NCBI RefSeq assembly: GCF_014696065.1
Contig: NZ_JACJPL010000016.1
Span: 1-64,000 of the forward strand
From: Leptolyngbya sp. FACHB-261
GTDB taxonomy: Bacteria; Cyanobacteriota; Cyanobacteriia; FACHB-261
Length of the DNA stretch: 64,000 bases
Direction: 5' to 3'
A program made the position numbers and the translations under genes. The notes under the pieces were generated by a model. It did not search any database and was not told where the DNA came from. It was given only the letters and a program-made list of their open reading frames with translations. Below are positions 24,063-32,871 of this stretch, in pieces. Every line of letters starts with the position of its first letter. The stretch's first letter is position 1.

Positions 24063-25103
24063 ATGTTGCGTAGATTTAGATATTTGATTTTCCTATCGCT
24101 GTTGGTCTTTTCGCTCATAGCGTTAGGTTCGCCCGCGCTCAGTCAAGCACAAAGCCAGTTGCCCTATTGGACTGAAGCTGCACCGCCAACGATCGCTCGA
24201 CAAGAGCTTTATCCAGAAGTTTTGGACGGAAAAATTTACGTGGCTGGCGGTTTCCTCAGCCAAAACCCTGGGTTCACAGATCATTTCGAGTCTTATGATC
24301 CGGTCAATAATGCCTGGGCACAATTGAGGTCGCTCCCTGAAGCACGTCATCACATCACGCTGTCGGCAGTAAGGGGTTTGCTCTACGGTGTTGGCGGTTT
24401 CACAGGCGGGTTCCCAGACTGGCGCGCGCAGCCAACAATGTTCATCTACGATCCCGCCTCTAATACTTGGACTGGAGGCATTGACCTGCCAGCGGCTCGC
24501 GCAGAGGCCATATCCGCAGTGGTTAATGACAAGATATACCTGATTGGTGGGCGCGTTCGAGCCACTGACGACGCTCGGCTGTTCAATGACCACATTGACA
24601 GCGTGCGAAATGAAGTCTTTGATCCGACAATCGATCGCTGGGCAACTCTGGCCGATGCACCGACAGCGCGCAACAGTGCAGCGTCGGCTGTGATTGCTGG
24701 CAAGATCTATGTGGTGGGCGGTCGCAATTTTGTCAGGAATGCTGATGGCACGACGCAGCAAGTGAATGTGCCAAATCTTGAGGTCTACGATCCACAGCTT
24801 GATCGCTGGGAGACGCGATCGCCGATGCCTCAAGCCCAAGGGGGTCTGGCTGCAACCGCACTCAACGGCAAGCTTTACGTTTTTGGTGGCGAACAGTGGG
24901 TTCCAGAGCAAAAAGTCTTCGCTGAGAGTTGGGTATACGATCCGGAGACTGACGCTTGGAAAGCATTGCCTCCCTTGCCAACCCCACGACATGGATTGGG
25001 AGCATCAACAATCGGCAACCGAATCTTTGTGTTTGGTGGCGGAACGAAAACAGGCGGAGATGCAGCTACAACAATTCACGAAGTGCTGATATTACCCACC
25101 TAG
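24063..25103 (+). CDS. Secreted kelch-repeat protein
   Basis: 346 aa, 15 bp behind the AKR gene. Signal peptide LRRFRYLIFLSLLVFSLIAL with cleavage after ALSQA. Five or six kelch repeats follow, each with the GG and YDP-W pattern: GKIYVAGGFL...ESYDPVNNAW, GLLYGVGGF...IYDPASNTW, DKIYLIGGR...VFDPTIDRW, GKIYVVGGR...VYDPQLDRW, GKLYVFGGE...VYDPETDAW, ending IFVFGGG. This makes one beta-propeller, probably a binding or galactose-oxidase-like scaffold outside the cytoplasm. Likely co-transcribed with the AKR. Confidence 0.9.
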   Translation: MLRRFRYLIFLSLLVFSLIALGSPALSQAQSQLPYWTEAAPPTIARQELYPEVLDGKIYVAGGFLSQNPGFTDHFESYDPVNNAWAQLRSLPEARHHITLSAVRGLLYGVGGFTGGFPDWRAQPTMFIYDPASNTWTGGIDLPAARAEAISAVVNDKIYLIGGRVRATDDARLFNDHIDSVRNEVFDPTIDRWATLADAPTARNSAASAVIAGKIYVVGGRNFVRNADGTTQQVNVPNLEVYDPQLDRWETRSPMPQAQGGLAATALNGKLYVFGGEQWVPEQKVFAESWVYDPETDAWKALPPLPTPRHGLGASTIGNRIFVFGGGTKTGGDAATTIHEVLILPT

Positions 25104-25238
25104 AGTAGTGCTATGCACGAAGAATTTGATAGATGAAATTTTTGGAGTGGGTGCCTAATCAACTCCTTTTTTAAGGAGTCTTCTGTTCTCAACAAGCTTT
25201 TGCAACACAACCGTTAAAGCTAACTCTAGGAGGTGATT

Positions 25239-26477
25239 ATGAACATGAATCGTCGTAAATTCTTGGGCATCATGGCAGGCACTAGCGTCGTCCTCAGTCT
25301 TGCTAGTGTCTTGACCCAGGATGTCAAATCGCATGCACAGCAGTTATCAGGTGCTCTCGCTGAGCGCTTCCGGCGCATGTCGCAAGAAGCCGAAGCCCGT
25401 GGTTTAGCCGAGCCGTTTAAGGGTATCACCACAAACGGCGACGTTGTCCCAGGTCTCTTCCCCATCCGCTCGACCGGAGTCTCCACTGCGCCTGTGCGCA
25501 GGTCTGCTGATGCTTTTCTCGCCACCTTGACCCCGGAGCAGCGCAGTAAGACGATGTTTTCGGTTGACGACCCGGAATGGCGTAAGTGGATGAACCAGCA
25601 CTTTTACATCCGTCAGGGCACGGCTTTCTATGAGATGACTGAGACCCAGCGTGAGGTGGCCTTCGACCTGTTGCGAGCCTCGCTCAGCGCTAAGGGATTG
25701 AAGCAGTCGCGAGACATCATGCGGCTCAACCACACGCTGGGCGAGCTGAATAACAATAACTTCGACGAATACGGCGAGGGGCGCTACTGGATTACGGTGA
25801 TGGGCACGCCTTCAAACACGGAGCCGTGGGGCTGGCAGCTCGACGGGCACCATCTGACCGTCAACTACTTCGTGCTGGGCGATCAAGTGGTGATGACACC
25901 CACTTTCATGGGTTCCGAGCCAGTGACGGCTAACTCCGGCAGGCACAAAGGCACGACCGTGCTGCAAAACGAACAGAACAAGGGACTGGCGCTGATCAAC
26001 GCGCTTAATGACGCGCAGCGTGAGAAGGCCATCATCGAGGTCTCCAAAACCCGCAACAATAACGTGGGCGAAGCGTTCCAGGATAATGTCGTTCTTGACT
26101 ACGCAGGCATCCGCGCCGCAGAGTTCACAGCCGAACAGAAGGAGCAATTGCTTGATTTGATTGGCGAGTATGTGAGGAACATGCGCGACGGGCACGCGAC
26201 GGTTAAGATGGACGAGGTGCGGCAACATCTGGATGAGACCCGGTTCGCTTGGATCGGCGGGACGGAACCAAACAGCGTCTTTTATTACCGCATCCACAGC
26301 CCGGTGACTTTGATCGAGTTCGATCATCAGACGCCGATCGCTCTGCGGTATTTGGAACGGGGTCAGCCTACACGCGAGCATATCCACAGCGTAGTACGAA
26401 CGCCGAATGGCAACGACTACGGTAAAGATCTACTCCGGCAGCACTACCAACAGCACTCACACCCGCACAGGCACTGA
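25239..26477 (+). CDS. DUF3500-family exported protein
   Basis: 412 aa from the ATG at 25239, which has AGGAGGTGATT directly upstream; a GTG six bases earlier lies within that site and is less likely. [20 protein letters not shown] is a Tat-type signal. The mature part has [60 protein letters not shown] and FMGSEPV, the core of DUF3500, a family of unknown function with a conserved His pair (GHHL) that suggests metal binding. It ends in a His-rich tail (QHSHPHRH). Composition is GC-richer than the upstream gene. Confidence 0.85.
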   Translation: MNMNRRKFLGIMAGTSVVLSLASVLTQDVKSHAQQLSGALAERFRRMSQEAEARGLAEPFKGITTNGDVVPGLFPIRSTGVSTAPVRRSADAFLATLTPEQRSKTMFSVDDPEWRKWMNQHFYIRQGTAFYEMTETQREVAFDLLRASLSAKGLKQSRDIMRLNHTLGELNNNNFDEYGEGRYWITVMGTPSNTEPWGWQLDGHHLTVNYFVLGDQVVMTPTFMGSEPVTANSGRHKGTTVLQNEQNKGLALINALNDAQREKAIIEVSKTRNNNVGEAFQDNVVLDYAGIRAAEFTAEQKEQLLDLIGEYVRNMRDGHATVKMDEVRQHLDETRFAWIGGTEPNSVFYYRIHSPVTLIEFDHQTPIALRYLERGQPTREHIHSVVRTPNGNDYGKDLLRQHYQQHSHPHRH

Positions 26478-26803
26478 AAGAAATCAAGGTAGCCATAAAT
26501 AATTTGTTTTTGCTCTCAGGGGTGAGCAGATAAAGCGATGAGCTTATTTAAGGAATTCCCTAGCAGAAACAAATTAGCTCTTTCCATAGCATATCTTCAT
26601 GCCGGAATTATCTATTTCTCTAGAGAGGAAACAGCAGGGCAACTCATCAGGGTTTTCGCTTAGGCCCCATCCTCTACTTCTGGCAGTAGATAGGGTACCT
26701 TACCTACTAGGGCACAAAAGCCCAACTTGTATTGCAGTTTCAATCAACTCAAGACCGTATGACCTTGCCTAATCTTTGCGCTGAAGTAATTCCTGCTTAT
26801 GGT
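26478..26803. other. Stretch without a gene
   Basis: About 325 bp of AT-rich sequence between the DUF3500 gene and the recombinase fragment, which converge on it. No convincing frame or strong terminator hairpin was seen. Confidence 0.4.
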
Positions 26804-27343
26804 TCAATCAATCAAAAATTGCTGGACTAGGGTAACCATTACCTCTTCAATTGGCCTGCTTTTCTGTTGAGGCCGACGACGATCATAAATCTTAAGTAGC
26901 ATCTTTTCACTATGGGCCATCGCGTAAGCAAGCGATCTAATTCTGTCCTCTGAATAGCCCTGATCAAGAAACCAAGTGGCGAAAATATCACGTAGTAGGT
27001 GGGGCGTCACTAGTTGCCCTGTGAGCCTATGAACGCTGCCTCTGACCAGCCTCATAAAGGTCGATACATCAAAGGGTTTGCCTGAACGAGGCGCAGAGAA
27101 GACATGATTATGATCGGTGTTAAACGTCATTCGCAGGCTATGCCAGCTTCCCTGTCTCTTTGGGGTTTCAGCAAGTTCAGCCCCGCTAATGCAGTCACCG
27201 GCCTTATCTCGGTAATAGCCATACAGAAACGCTTCTAGATACTCATAGAAGCGTTTTCCATCAGAAAAGGCAAGATTGGAGATACGAAGCGATTGATGGC
27301 CATAGGTCTTGCCAGTCTTGTAGGATTGCGGCAGCATATCCAT
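26804..27343 (-). CDS. Tyrosine recombinase/integrase, C-terminal catalytic part
   Basis: 179 aa from the first ATG; the frame is open a further 25 codons upstream. VTPHLLRDIFATWFLDQGYS is box II (H-x-L-R), and MAHSEKMLLKIYDRRRPQQK carries the His/Trp-position and the nucleophile Tyr (KIYDR). The N-terminal core-binding domain and the first catalytic Arg region are absent or not recognisable, so it is probably a 5'-truncated integrase. It could mark an integration boundary between the cargo region and the plasmid backbone. Confidence 0.6.
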   Translation of the reverse strand: MDMLPQSYKTGKTYGHQSLRISNLAFSDGKRFYEYLEAFLYGYYRDKAGDCISGAELAETPKRQGSWHSLRMTFNTDHNHVFSAPRSGKPFDVSTFMRLVRGSVHRLTGQLVTPHLLRDIFATWFLDQGYSEDRIRSLAYAMAHSEKMLLKIYDRRRPQQKSRPIEEVMVTLVQQFLID

Positions 27344-27386
27344 GTACCCTCCAGGTTTCCCCTCGGGCTGGGCTTTTCCAACAAGA

Positions 27387-27412
27387 AAGCCCCTACCATG
27401 AGGCGGGGGCTT
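27387..27412 (-). terminator. Intrinsic-terminator-like hairpin downstream of the secreted-repeat gene
   Basis: On the minus strand AAGCCCC and GGGGCTT form a stem around an 11-12 base loop, followed by TTCTTGTT. It lies 64 bp past the stop of the gene at 27476-27802. Confidence 0.55.
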
Positions 27413-27475
27413 AGATGTCTGAGGAAATCGTCAAAGTCGTGGCACAGCGCGGCGCTGGCGATTACCTGTTGAGGC

Positions 27476-27802
27476 TTACGCGGTCAGCATGTGGGTTTCT
27501 ACTTGGGTCGGAATTGCAGCAGTCTCAAACCGCTCACGGATTTTGTCGGGAATTGCGGCTTGAAGGTTGCGCACGTCGTACTGAGCGTCAGAGGGGCCAA
27601 TCACACCAGCCGAGGCGGTCAGCAGACGGTCCCGCAGTTGTTGGGGAATCTCAGCCGTCAGCATGTGGTCGCGCACTTGGGTTGGGATGGCAGCAGTTTC
27701 AAAGCGCTCCCGAATCTTTTCGGGGATGGCCGCTTGAGCGGCAGAAGCGAGACCGAGGGTGAAGAGGGTGGCTAGAGCAGCGTTGCGAAGTGTGGTTTTC
27801 AT
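27476..27802 (-). CDS. Small secreted protein with a duplicated 27-residue unit
   Basis: 108 aa. Signal peptide LRNAALATLFTLGLASAAQA, cleavage at AQA. The mature protein is almost only repeats: IPEKIRERFETAAIPTQVRD + HMLTA, then a shorter relative IPQQLRDRLLTA, a spacer, and again IPDKIRERFETAAIPTQVET + HMLTA. The two long units are near-identical also in DNA. No known domain. A good promoter (27847-27875), an AGGTAAAGGAA ribosome site and a terminator frame it as a single-gene unit. Confidence 0.7.
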   Translation of the reverse strand: MKTTLRNAALATLFTLGLASAAQAAIPEKIRERFETAAIPTQVRDHMLTAEIPQQLRDRLLTASAGVIGPSDAQYDVRNLQAAIPDKIRERFETAAIPTQVETHMLTA

Positions 27803-27807
27803 TTCCT

Positions 27808-28077
27808 TTACCTCAGACTGTTTGGGCTCGAACTCTCTATGTCCTTAATGTAGACCCTTATTGTTCGAGTGTCAACAGTCTGAATAGGAGAATCTTCGGC
27901 AAACTTTAACCAGGTCCCACCAAGCAAGACCCCAAGGGGATTGATTCGCTGCTGGTTTTGCACCAGCTCCTGCTCAGCCGTGCTTAATCGGTAAGCGAGC
28001 TGTAGGGCAACTGTACGTTGGGAAGGGTCGGTCGGACCCCAACACTTCCCAAATGCCCTCCCAAGCTGCAGGCGCAC
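27808..28077 (-). CDS. Hypothetical 89-aa ORF, doubtful
   Basis: The frame (…FGKCWGPTDPSQRTVALQLA… NPLGVLLGGTWLKFAEDSP) has reasonable composition, but its end covers the promoter of the secreted-repeat gene and no ribosome site is evident. It may be the C-terminal remnant of a larger protein. Family not recognised. Confidence 0.3.
   Translation of the reverse strand: MRLQLGRAFGKCWGPTDPSQRTVALQLAYRLSTAEQELVQNQQRINPLGVLLGGTWLKFAEDSPIQTVDTRTIRVYIKDIESSSPNSLR
27847..27875 (-). promoter_or_regulatory. Sigma-70-type promoter for the secreted-repeat gene
   Basis: On the minus strand TTGACA (consensus -35) is followed after 17 bases by TACATT (-10, four of six), about 45 bp before the start codon at 27802. 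Confidence 0.55.
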
Positions 28078-28177
28078 AGTTCTTGGCTCCCCCCTGTAGC
28101 TCTCATCTATTAATTGCTTATGGCTCTGACGCAGTTACTCACTGTCAAAGCCATAGACAGCAGCACTACCTAGCTTT

Positions 28178-28762
28178 TTATAAGAGCTGACTCAGGAGCT
28201 GAGCCAGTTGATCGCACATCACCTGCAGCTTCGAGGCTTGATGACCCCGCTCAATCTCAGCCTCGGCCTTCAGCTTTTGCTTCAGGGGTAGATAAACGCG
28301 TTTGACTTTGCCCTGCTCACAGGTGACATGGTTGTAGTAGGTTCGGCCATTGGGTTTAGGGTAAGCGGCGATTGAACCCTCCCGAGTTCCCTGAGCCACC
28401 AACTCATTCACTGCCTGCTGCAGCTCCGCTATTGCTGCAGTGAGGTGAGTGGCAACTTGCCCAACTGGAGCTTTGCTTTCATGCCAAACCTGAGGGCTTT
28501 GGCATGAAAGCAGAGCGGTTGCTTGAGGCGGCCGCAGCGGTTCTGCGTCACCGAGTGATTCATGCAGAAGTTCTGTGTTTTGGCATGAATCGCTTATCAG
28601 GGGTTTAGGCTCTGGCCCAACGACTCCCATTCCCGTCTGTTCATGCAAAATGCTGTCGCTTTGACATGAATGCTCAACCGATTGGGGCTCAGCCCCTTCA
28701 AGCTGGCCCGGAATTTCTGTAGCACCAGGGGTTAGGACACGGCGCCTCCGACGTTTGCTCAT
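28178..28762 (-). CDS. Rep-operon partner protein with three SCQ-HE repeats
   Basis: 194 aa, 9 bp behind the replication gene. N-terminus MSKRRRRRVLTPG is very basic. The middle holds three units, HSCQSDSILHEQ, DSCQNTELLHES and LSCQSPQVWHES, each 27 codons apart. The C-terminal half is helical (LTAAIAELQQAVNELVAQGT, KLQVMCDQLAQLLSQLL) around GSIAAYPKPNGRTYYNHVTC. That C-terminal part resembles small cyanobacterial plasmid proteins found next to rep genes, from memory. The three repeats exist because the DNA carries three palindromes there. Role possibly in replication control or partition. Confidence 0.65.
   Translation of the reverse strand: MSKRRRRRVLTPGATEIPGQLEGAEPQSVEHSCQSDSILHEQTGMGVVGPEPKPLISDSCQNTELLHESLGDAEPLRPPQATALLSCQSPQVWHESKAPVGQVATHLTAAIAELQQAVNELVAQGTREGSIAAYPKPNGRTYYNHVTCEQGKVKRVYLPLKQKLKAEAEIERGHQASKLQVMCDQLAQLLSQLL
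28478..28670. repeat. Three 31-bp palindromes at exact 81-bp intervals inside a coding region
   Basis: Copies at 28478-28508, 28559-28589 and 28640-28670. Each is TTCATG-19 bases-CATGAA; the arms extend inward in the first copy to TTCATGCCAAA/TTTGGCATGAA. Start-to-start distance is 81 bp in both intervals. The inner bases and the 50-bp spacers differ, so spacing and arms, not the whole unit, are conserved. Candidate binding sites (parS- or iteron-like) next to rep. Confidence 0.8.
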
Positions 28763-28771
28763 CTTCTGCTC

Positions 28772-31700
28772 CTACCTCCAGGTAGACACGCCTAGTCCAG
28801 CTTCGGCTGGCTTATTCCGGACACCCAAAGCCAGCAACTCCCCCAACCGCTCCTGACGCTCAGGACTCAACTGCTGTATGGCTTGCTCCAAGCTCTCGCT
28901 GCTGTAGCTTGAGACCAGCTCCTGAAGTTGGCCAGGGGTTTCACACTGCTGTAAGGCAGCACATAGGGCAGCCAGGGCAGGATTGCCTCGTTCAGGCAGC
29001 AATGGTGCAGTAGCTAAGGCGGGTGTCTGGACAACAGCGCCAGGGAGCACTTTCAGCAAGTCCCAGGCTCGCAACACTTCCTGGCTGCAACCCACCTGAA
29101 CTTGATAACTGGCCGTCTGTGGGTAGAAGCGGAGCACCTTACCCCGCTCTCCCGGTCGCTGGCGCAACCCCACCACTTCTTGTAGATCAAAGGCGGTTGC
29201 TGAAGGCGGCTCAGAGCCTTTTTCACTTACCTGCTGCACCCAGGTCTGCTGCTCTGGCGTCAGTAGCTCGAAAACCTGTTTCAGGTGGGGTGTAGGAGTC
29301 TTCTGTTGCAGCAGCTCTTGTTCCTGACGAGTGCGACACTGCAGCAGGCGTTGAGCGAGGTGCAGCCGTAGTTGGGGCGAAAGGGGCTCAACTGCTTGAG
29401 CAGCAATGGTTTGACTGGGTGGTTCTGACTTATTCCTAGTGTCACTACTAAGATCTAAAGCGCTAGGAATAGTGTCTGACCACTGCTCCAACCTCTGTAG
29501 GTTCAGGCTTCTCAGAATCTTGCTCACTGCTCCTTGCGTCAGGCCAACCAGCTGGGCAATCACTTGCTGCGTTAGCTTCTCGCCGCGCTCCTTGAGCTGG
29601 GCAATCGCCTGCACCACTCGCTCTCGGCTCAGCTCGGGCTTGGACTTAGCCTCTGGGCTCAGGTCCCCCGCCCTCAGCAGCTCTACTGGCTGGTTGAGGG
29701 GGTAGTCGCTCAACCAGTAGACCGTGAGCCGCTCTCCTGGCCTGCAGTTGGCCCGTAGTCGTCCTATCGCCTGCTCGATTTCCGCTAGGGTGCGCTGCCG
29801 GATGAACTGGGCGAGTCCTGGGTCAGCACTCTCCATCAGGTCAGCGACCCACCAGGGACCGCCAGGGTCGAGGTTAGTAGCAGTCATGGGATAGGTGCGC
29901 AGGCTGCTGCCACTGGCTGGGTGCCGCCCCTGCATCAGGGCATACTCGTCGCTCAGGGCACTGACATTGGCAATGGGAGCTCCGACTAGAACCAGGACGT
30001 TGCAGTGTTGGTGGGCATTGCTGCCGCGGCTGTCGCGGTGCCACAGCCCATCCCCAGCTCGGCTGAAGTTCTTGCCGTCGATGACCCCCACTCGTGCATG
30101 TGGGTGTCTAGCTCGAATGGCGTCAAGCACAGCCTCAGTGCGGCGTTGCTGCTCGTTGCCCCGACGTGAGCCCAGGAGGCCCAGACCCGTGACGTGCTGG
30201 ATGGAAACCTGGGCGATCTGGGTGGGCAGAGCTTGTTGGAGGTGAGCCACGGGTGCCCCCAGCCAGGCCTCAAACTCTGCTGCTGGAGCGGTGGCATCAA
30301 GGAAAATGCAGGTGACGTCTGGGTGCTGCAACAGGTTGAGGAAGCGCTGGTTGCGGGCGGTGATTTGCAGGCCATTGGTGTTGAGCTGGAGCCGTCCGTT
30401 CCCCTGCACCGCCTGCCAGAACTCGGGCAGCCAGCGCAGGGCGATTTGCTCCTCGGCCTGGGTGCTCAACTGCTGAGCACTGGGACGGAACAGCTGCTGC
30501 AGGCGACCTGGCAGGTCCGAGAGCTCAGTCTCGCCATCCGGGGCCAGGTTCAAGAACTCCAGGCCCTGATGGGATAGCTCCTCAATCTGCTCCAGCGAGA
30601 GCTCAGGGAGGGGCGGTAGGTGGGCGAGAACCTGGTCGTGGGCCAGACCATGTAGGGGCAGCTCTAGCTGCAGGGCAGCACGCAGGGCAGCAAACAGGGG
30701 AGCTAGCAGCGCCGCCTGCTGGGGATGGGTCTGCAGCAGGTCAGCGGCGGTGCGCTCGAGGTCGGGCAGCTTGACCAGGAAGCTGCGCAGCCAGGGATGC
30801 CTGCTCGCCTCGTCAAGAATCAGTAGGGTTTTGCCCAGGAAGTCATCGGGGCTGAGGCTTTCGGGATGGGCAATGTAGCGAGGCTCGACGGTCACCTGGC
30901 GCCGCTGCTGCAGATAGTTAATAGGGCCACTGCCCGTGCGGCAGCTCTTCTGAAACGAGCAGCTCTTGCAAATCTCATCGCCGGTGGCCGGTCGGTTACG
31001 AGCGGGGAGCAGTTCGGCCAGCTGCCAGCGGTCGCAGTTGGGTGGCACCACCAAGTCCTCGTCTCCCGCCTGAGCCCGACGCAGCTGCAGCGTTCCCTCC
31101 ACGGGCACGCTCATTAAGCCTCCATGACGTCCCTGCAGTACTGGCCACTCTCGTAGGGTAGGAGTGCTGACGTTGCGCGGGTCGAGGGTGACATAGATGG
31201 CCTGCTCACAGCCGAACAGGGCTGGGTCGAGTAAGCCAGCCTCGTAGGACTTGCCCAGGCCCACCCCTGAGGTGTCAAGCACCAAGCGATGGCTGCGGCT
31301 GACAGCGCGCCAGGCTGCCAAGCGTTGGCCCCGCTGGTACTCCAGAGGCGGACGAGCAGCTGCGGCAGGATAAGGCAATGGCACCGGGAACTCTACCTGC
31401 CGCAAGCCGGTGCGATGAGGTCGAAAGGGCTCTAGCCTCTGCCGGGTAGCCAGCGGGTGCAGCTCGAAGAACGCTTGGGGGCTGATCTCCTCAATCTCCT
31501 CGCCTCTGCCTGCAACCAGCAGCTCGTCGATATCCAGGTGGGCTTCTTTGCGCTCCTGCCCCCACCAGGCAACACTGACCTCATAGCCCCAAGCCTGCAG
31601 ATACCGAAACAGCTTGTAGGTGTTGCCCGGAATGCTGCCAGTGTTATTCACCGCCCCAGCATCGGGGTAGAAGACAAGGCGTAACTGCTCAAAGCCCGGG

Positions 31701-32539
31701 CGTTCCTGCAGTTGCTCCAGATAGCTTCTGAGAGTCTCAAAGCCAAAGTGCCCTCCCGAGGCACCGATGAAGATCTGGCCTGAGAGCTCAGCTGCAATCG
31801 CACTCTTGAGCATGCCCTCACACAGCCCAACAATGCCTAGCACTGGCTGATTTGGAATTTGACAGGCTAGGGGTAGCTCGCCATTAGGCAGCTGAGGACC
31901 ATTGCCACCCCCTTTCTCGCTGCTCCACCAGAGGTACTTGGGGGAGCCCGAGTCTGTCTTGATTTGGCCTCCCAGAATGCGACCGGTCGGGTCATAGCAC
32001 CACAAGAGGATGCCCCGGCTGCCGACCAGTCGTTCGCCCCGTTGGTCAATACCGGCTAGAGCAGCACTCACACCTGCAACCTTGCGTCCAGGCATCAGGC
32101 TGCGGTAGCCCAAGCGCTCGATGACCTCCAGGTTCAAACCCCGCCGCAACAACTCCTGTCGGTGAGGTGTGCTGAGCCCTAACTGAGACTGGAGAGCTTG
32201 ATATTGCCCATGCCGCTCATTCTCATGCAGCAGTTTGCTACGAGCTTCAGCAGCCTGTTGCTCTCGGTCTCGGCGTTGGCGTTCGCGGTCGAGTCGGTCC
32301 TGCCAGGACAGCTCCCCTTGCCGAGGCGCAATACGTTCCCGGATATCCCGGCTTGTGCAACCGCCACTCCAGCACTTGTACTTGCCGCTGGTAGTAGCGC
32401 CTTTAAGGGAGTTGCCGCCACAGACGGGACAGGTGGCTTCCCAGGAGCGCCCTCGTACCTTGAGGTTCTCTAGAGCTTCTAGATGGTCACGAATATCGAA
32501 AGCTTGGTGAGGCTTCCCTTGCTCGATAGGAAGGTTCAT
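28772..32539 (-). CDS. Plasmid replication protein, zinc finger-primase-helicase type
   Basis: About 1255 aa. The ATG at 32539 is chosen because AAGGAGGGAG lies 10 bases upstream; a TTG at 32563 would overlap that site. Domains: a CHC2-like zinc finger (CPVCGG ... CWSGGC, residues 37-61); a Toprim/DUF3854-like primase part with LCEGMLKSAIAAEL, LVFYPDAGAV and HLDIDELL (about 245-350); a superfamily-2-like helicase with P-loop GVGLGKS, LILDEAS and QAIGRLRANCRPGERLTVYW; and a helix-turn-helix near residue 1000 (LTQQVIAQLVGLTQGAVSKI). This matches large cyanobacterial plasmid primase-helicases. The origin-like repeats lie just upstream. First gene of an operon with the 194-aa protein. Confidence 0.8.
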   Translation of the reverse strand: MNLPIEQGKPHQAFDIRDHLEALENLKVRGRSWEATCPVCGGNSLKGATTSGKYKCWSGGCTSRDIRERIAPRQGELSWQDRLDRERQRRDREQQAAEARSKLLHENERHGQYQALQSQLGLSTPHRQELLRRGLNLEVIERLGYRSLMPGRKVAGVSAALAGIDQRGERLVGSRGILLWCYDPTGRILGGQIKTDSGSPKYLWWSSEKGGGNGPQLPNGELPLACQIPNQPVLGIVGLCEGMLKSAIAAELSGQIFIGASGGHFGFETLRSYLEQLQERPGFEQLRLVFYPDAGAVNNTGSIPGNTYKLFRYLQAWGYEVSVAWWGQERKEAHLDIDELLVAGRGEEIEEISPQAFFELHPLATRQRLEPFRPHRTGLRQVEFPVPLPYPAAAARPPLEYQRGQRLAAWRAVSRSHRLVLDTSGVGLGKSYEAGLLDPALFGCEQAIYVTLDPRNVSTPTLREWPVLQGRHGGLMSVPVEGTLQLRRAQAGDEDLVVPPNCDRWQLAELLPARNRPATGDEICKSCSFQKSCRTGSGPINYLQQRRQVTVEPRYIAHPESLSPDDFLGKTLLILDEASRHPWLRSFLVKLPDLERTAADLLQTHPQQAALLAPLFAALRAALQLELPLHGLAHDQVLAHLPPLPELSLEQIEELSHQGLEFLNLAPDGETELSDLPGRLQQLFRPSAQQLSTQAEEQIALRWLPEFWQAVQGNGRLQLNTNGLQITARNQRFLNLLQHPDVTCIFLDATAPAAEFEAWLGAPVAHLQQALPTQIAQVSIQHVTGLGLLGSRRGNEQQRRTEAVLDAIRARHPHARVGVIDGKNFSRAGDGLWHRDSRGSNAHQHCNVLVLVGAPIANVSALSDEYALMQGRHPASGSSLRTYPMTATNLDPGGPWWVADLMESADPGLAQFIRQRTLAEIEQAIGRLRANCRPGERLTVYWLSDYPLNQPVELLRAGDLSPEAKSKPELSRERVVQAIAQLKERGEKLTQQVIAQLVGLTQGAVSKILRSLNLQRLEQWSDTIPSALDLSSDTRNKSEPPSQTIAAQAVEPLSPQLRLHLAQRLLQCRTRQEQELLQQKTPTPHLKQVFELLTPEQQTWVQQVSEKGSEPPSATAFDLQEVVGLRQRPGERGKVLRFYPQTASYQVQVGCSQEVLRAWDLLKVLPGAVVQTPALATAPLLPERGNPALAALCAALQQCETPGQLQELVSSYSSESLEQAIQQLSPERQERLGELLALGVRNKPAEAGLGVSTWR

Positions 32540-32596
32540 TAGCTCTACACTCCCTCCTTCCAAAGGAGGTGAGCCAATTGCTTGTTTAGAAATGCT

Positions 32597-32833
32597 TTAG
32601 ACGATAGAGGTGGTTTTCTCTTGAGATTGGCAACTATAGACATGTAAGGTTTGCACACCCTGGCAATGGCTCAGCACTCGAAATTGCTGGTTGGATTTTG
32701 CCAGAGTCGCTGCAACTGGTTTTGACACTTCCTCAGACTTATCAGTCTGATCAGAAGCGTAATAAAAGCTGAAACCTAAGCGGGATAAGGGTTTCAAAAT
32801 TGGGATGTCACTCGATCCTAGAGGTTTTGTCAC
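32597..32833 (-). CDS. Small ORF between the iterons and rep, doubtful
   Basis: 78 codons starting inside the tandem iterons and ending 34 bp before the rep TTG. The product (…GFSFYYASDQTDKSEEVSKP…) has no recognised family. It could be a leader or copy-control peptide, or chance. Confidence 0.25.
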   Translation of the reverse strand: MTKPLGSSDIPILKPLSRLGFSFYYASDQTDKSEEVSKPVAATLAKSNQQFRVLSHCQGVQTLHVYSCQSQEKTTSIV

Positions 32834-32871
32834 TCGATCCTAGAGGTTTTGTCACTCGATCCTAGAGACAC
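32807..32871. repeat. Three tandem 22-bp iterons
   Basis: GTCACTCGATCCTAGAGG plus TTTT occurs at 32807, 32829 and 32851 with exact 22-bp spacing, two helical turns; the third copy changes after GAG. Typical of Rep-binding iterons. Confidence 0.85.
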
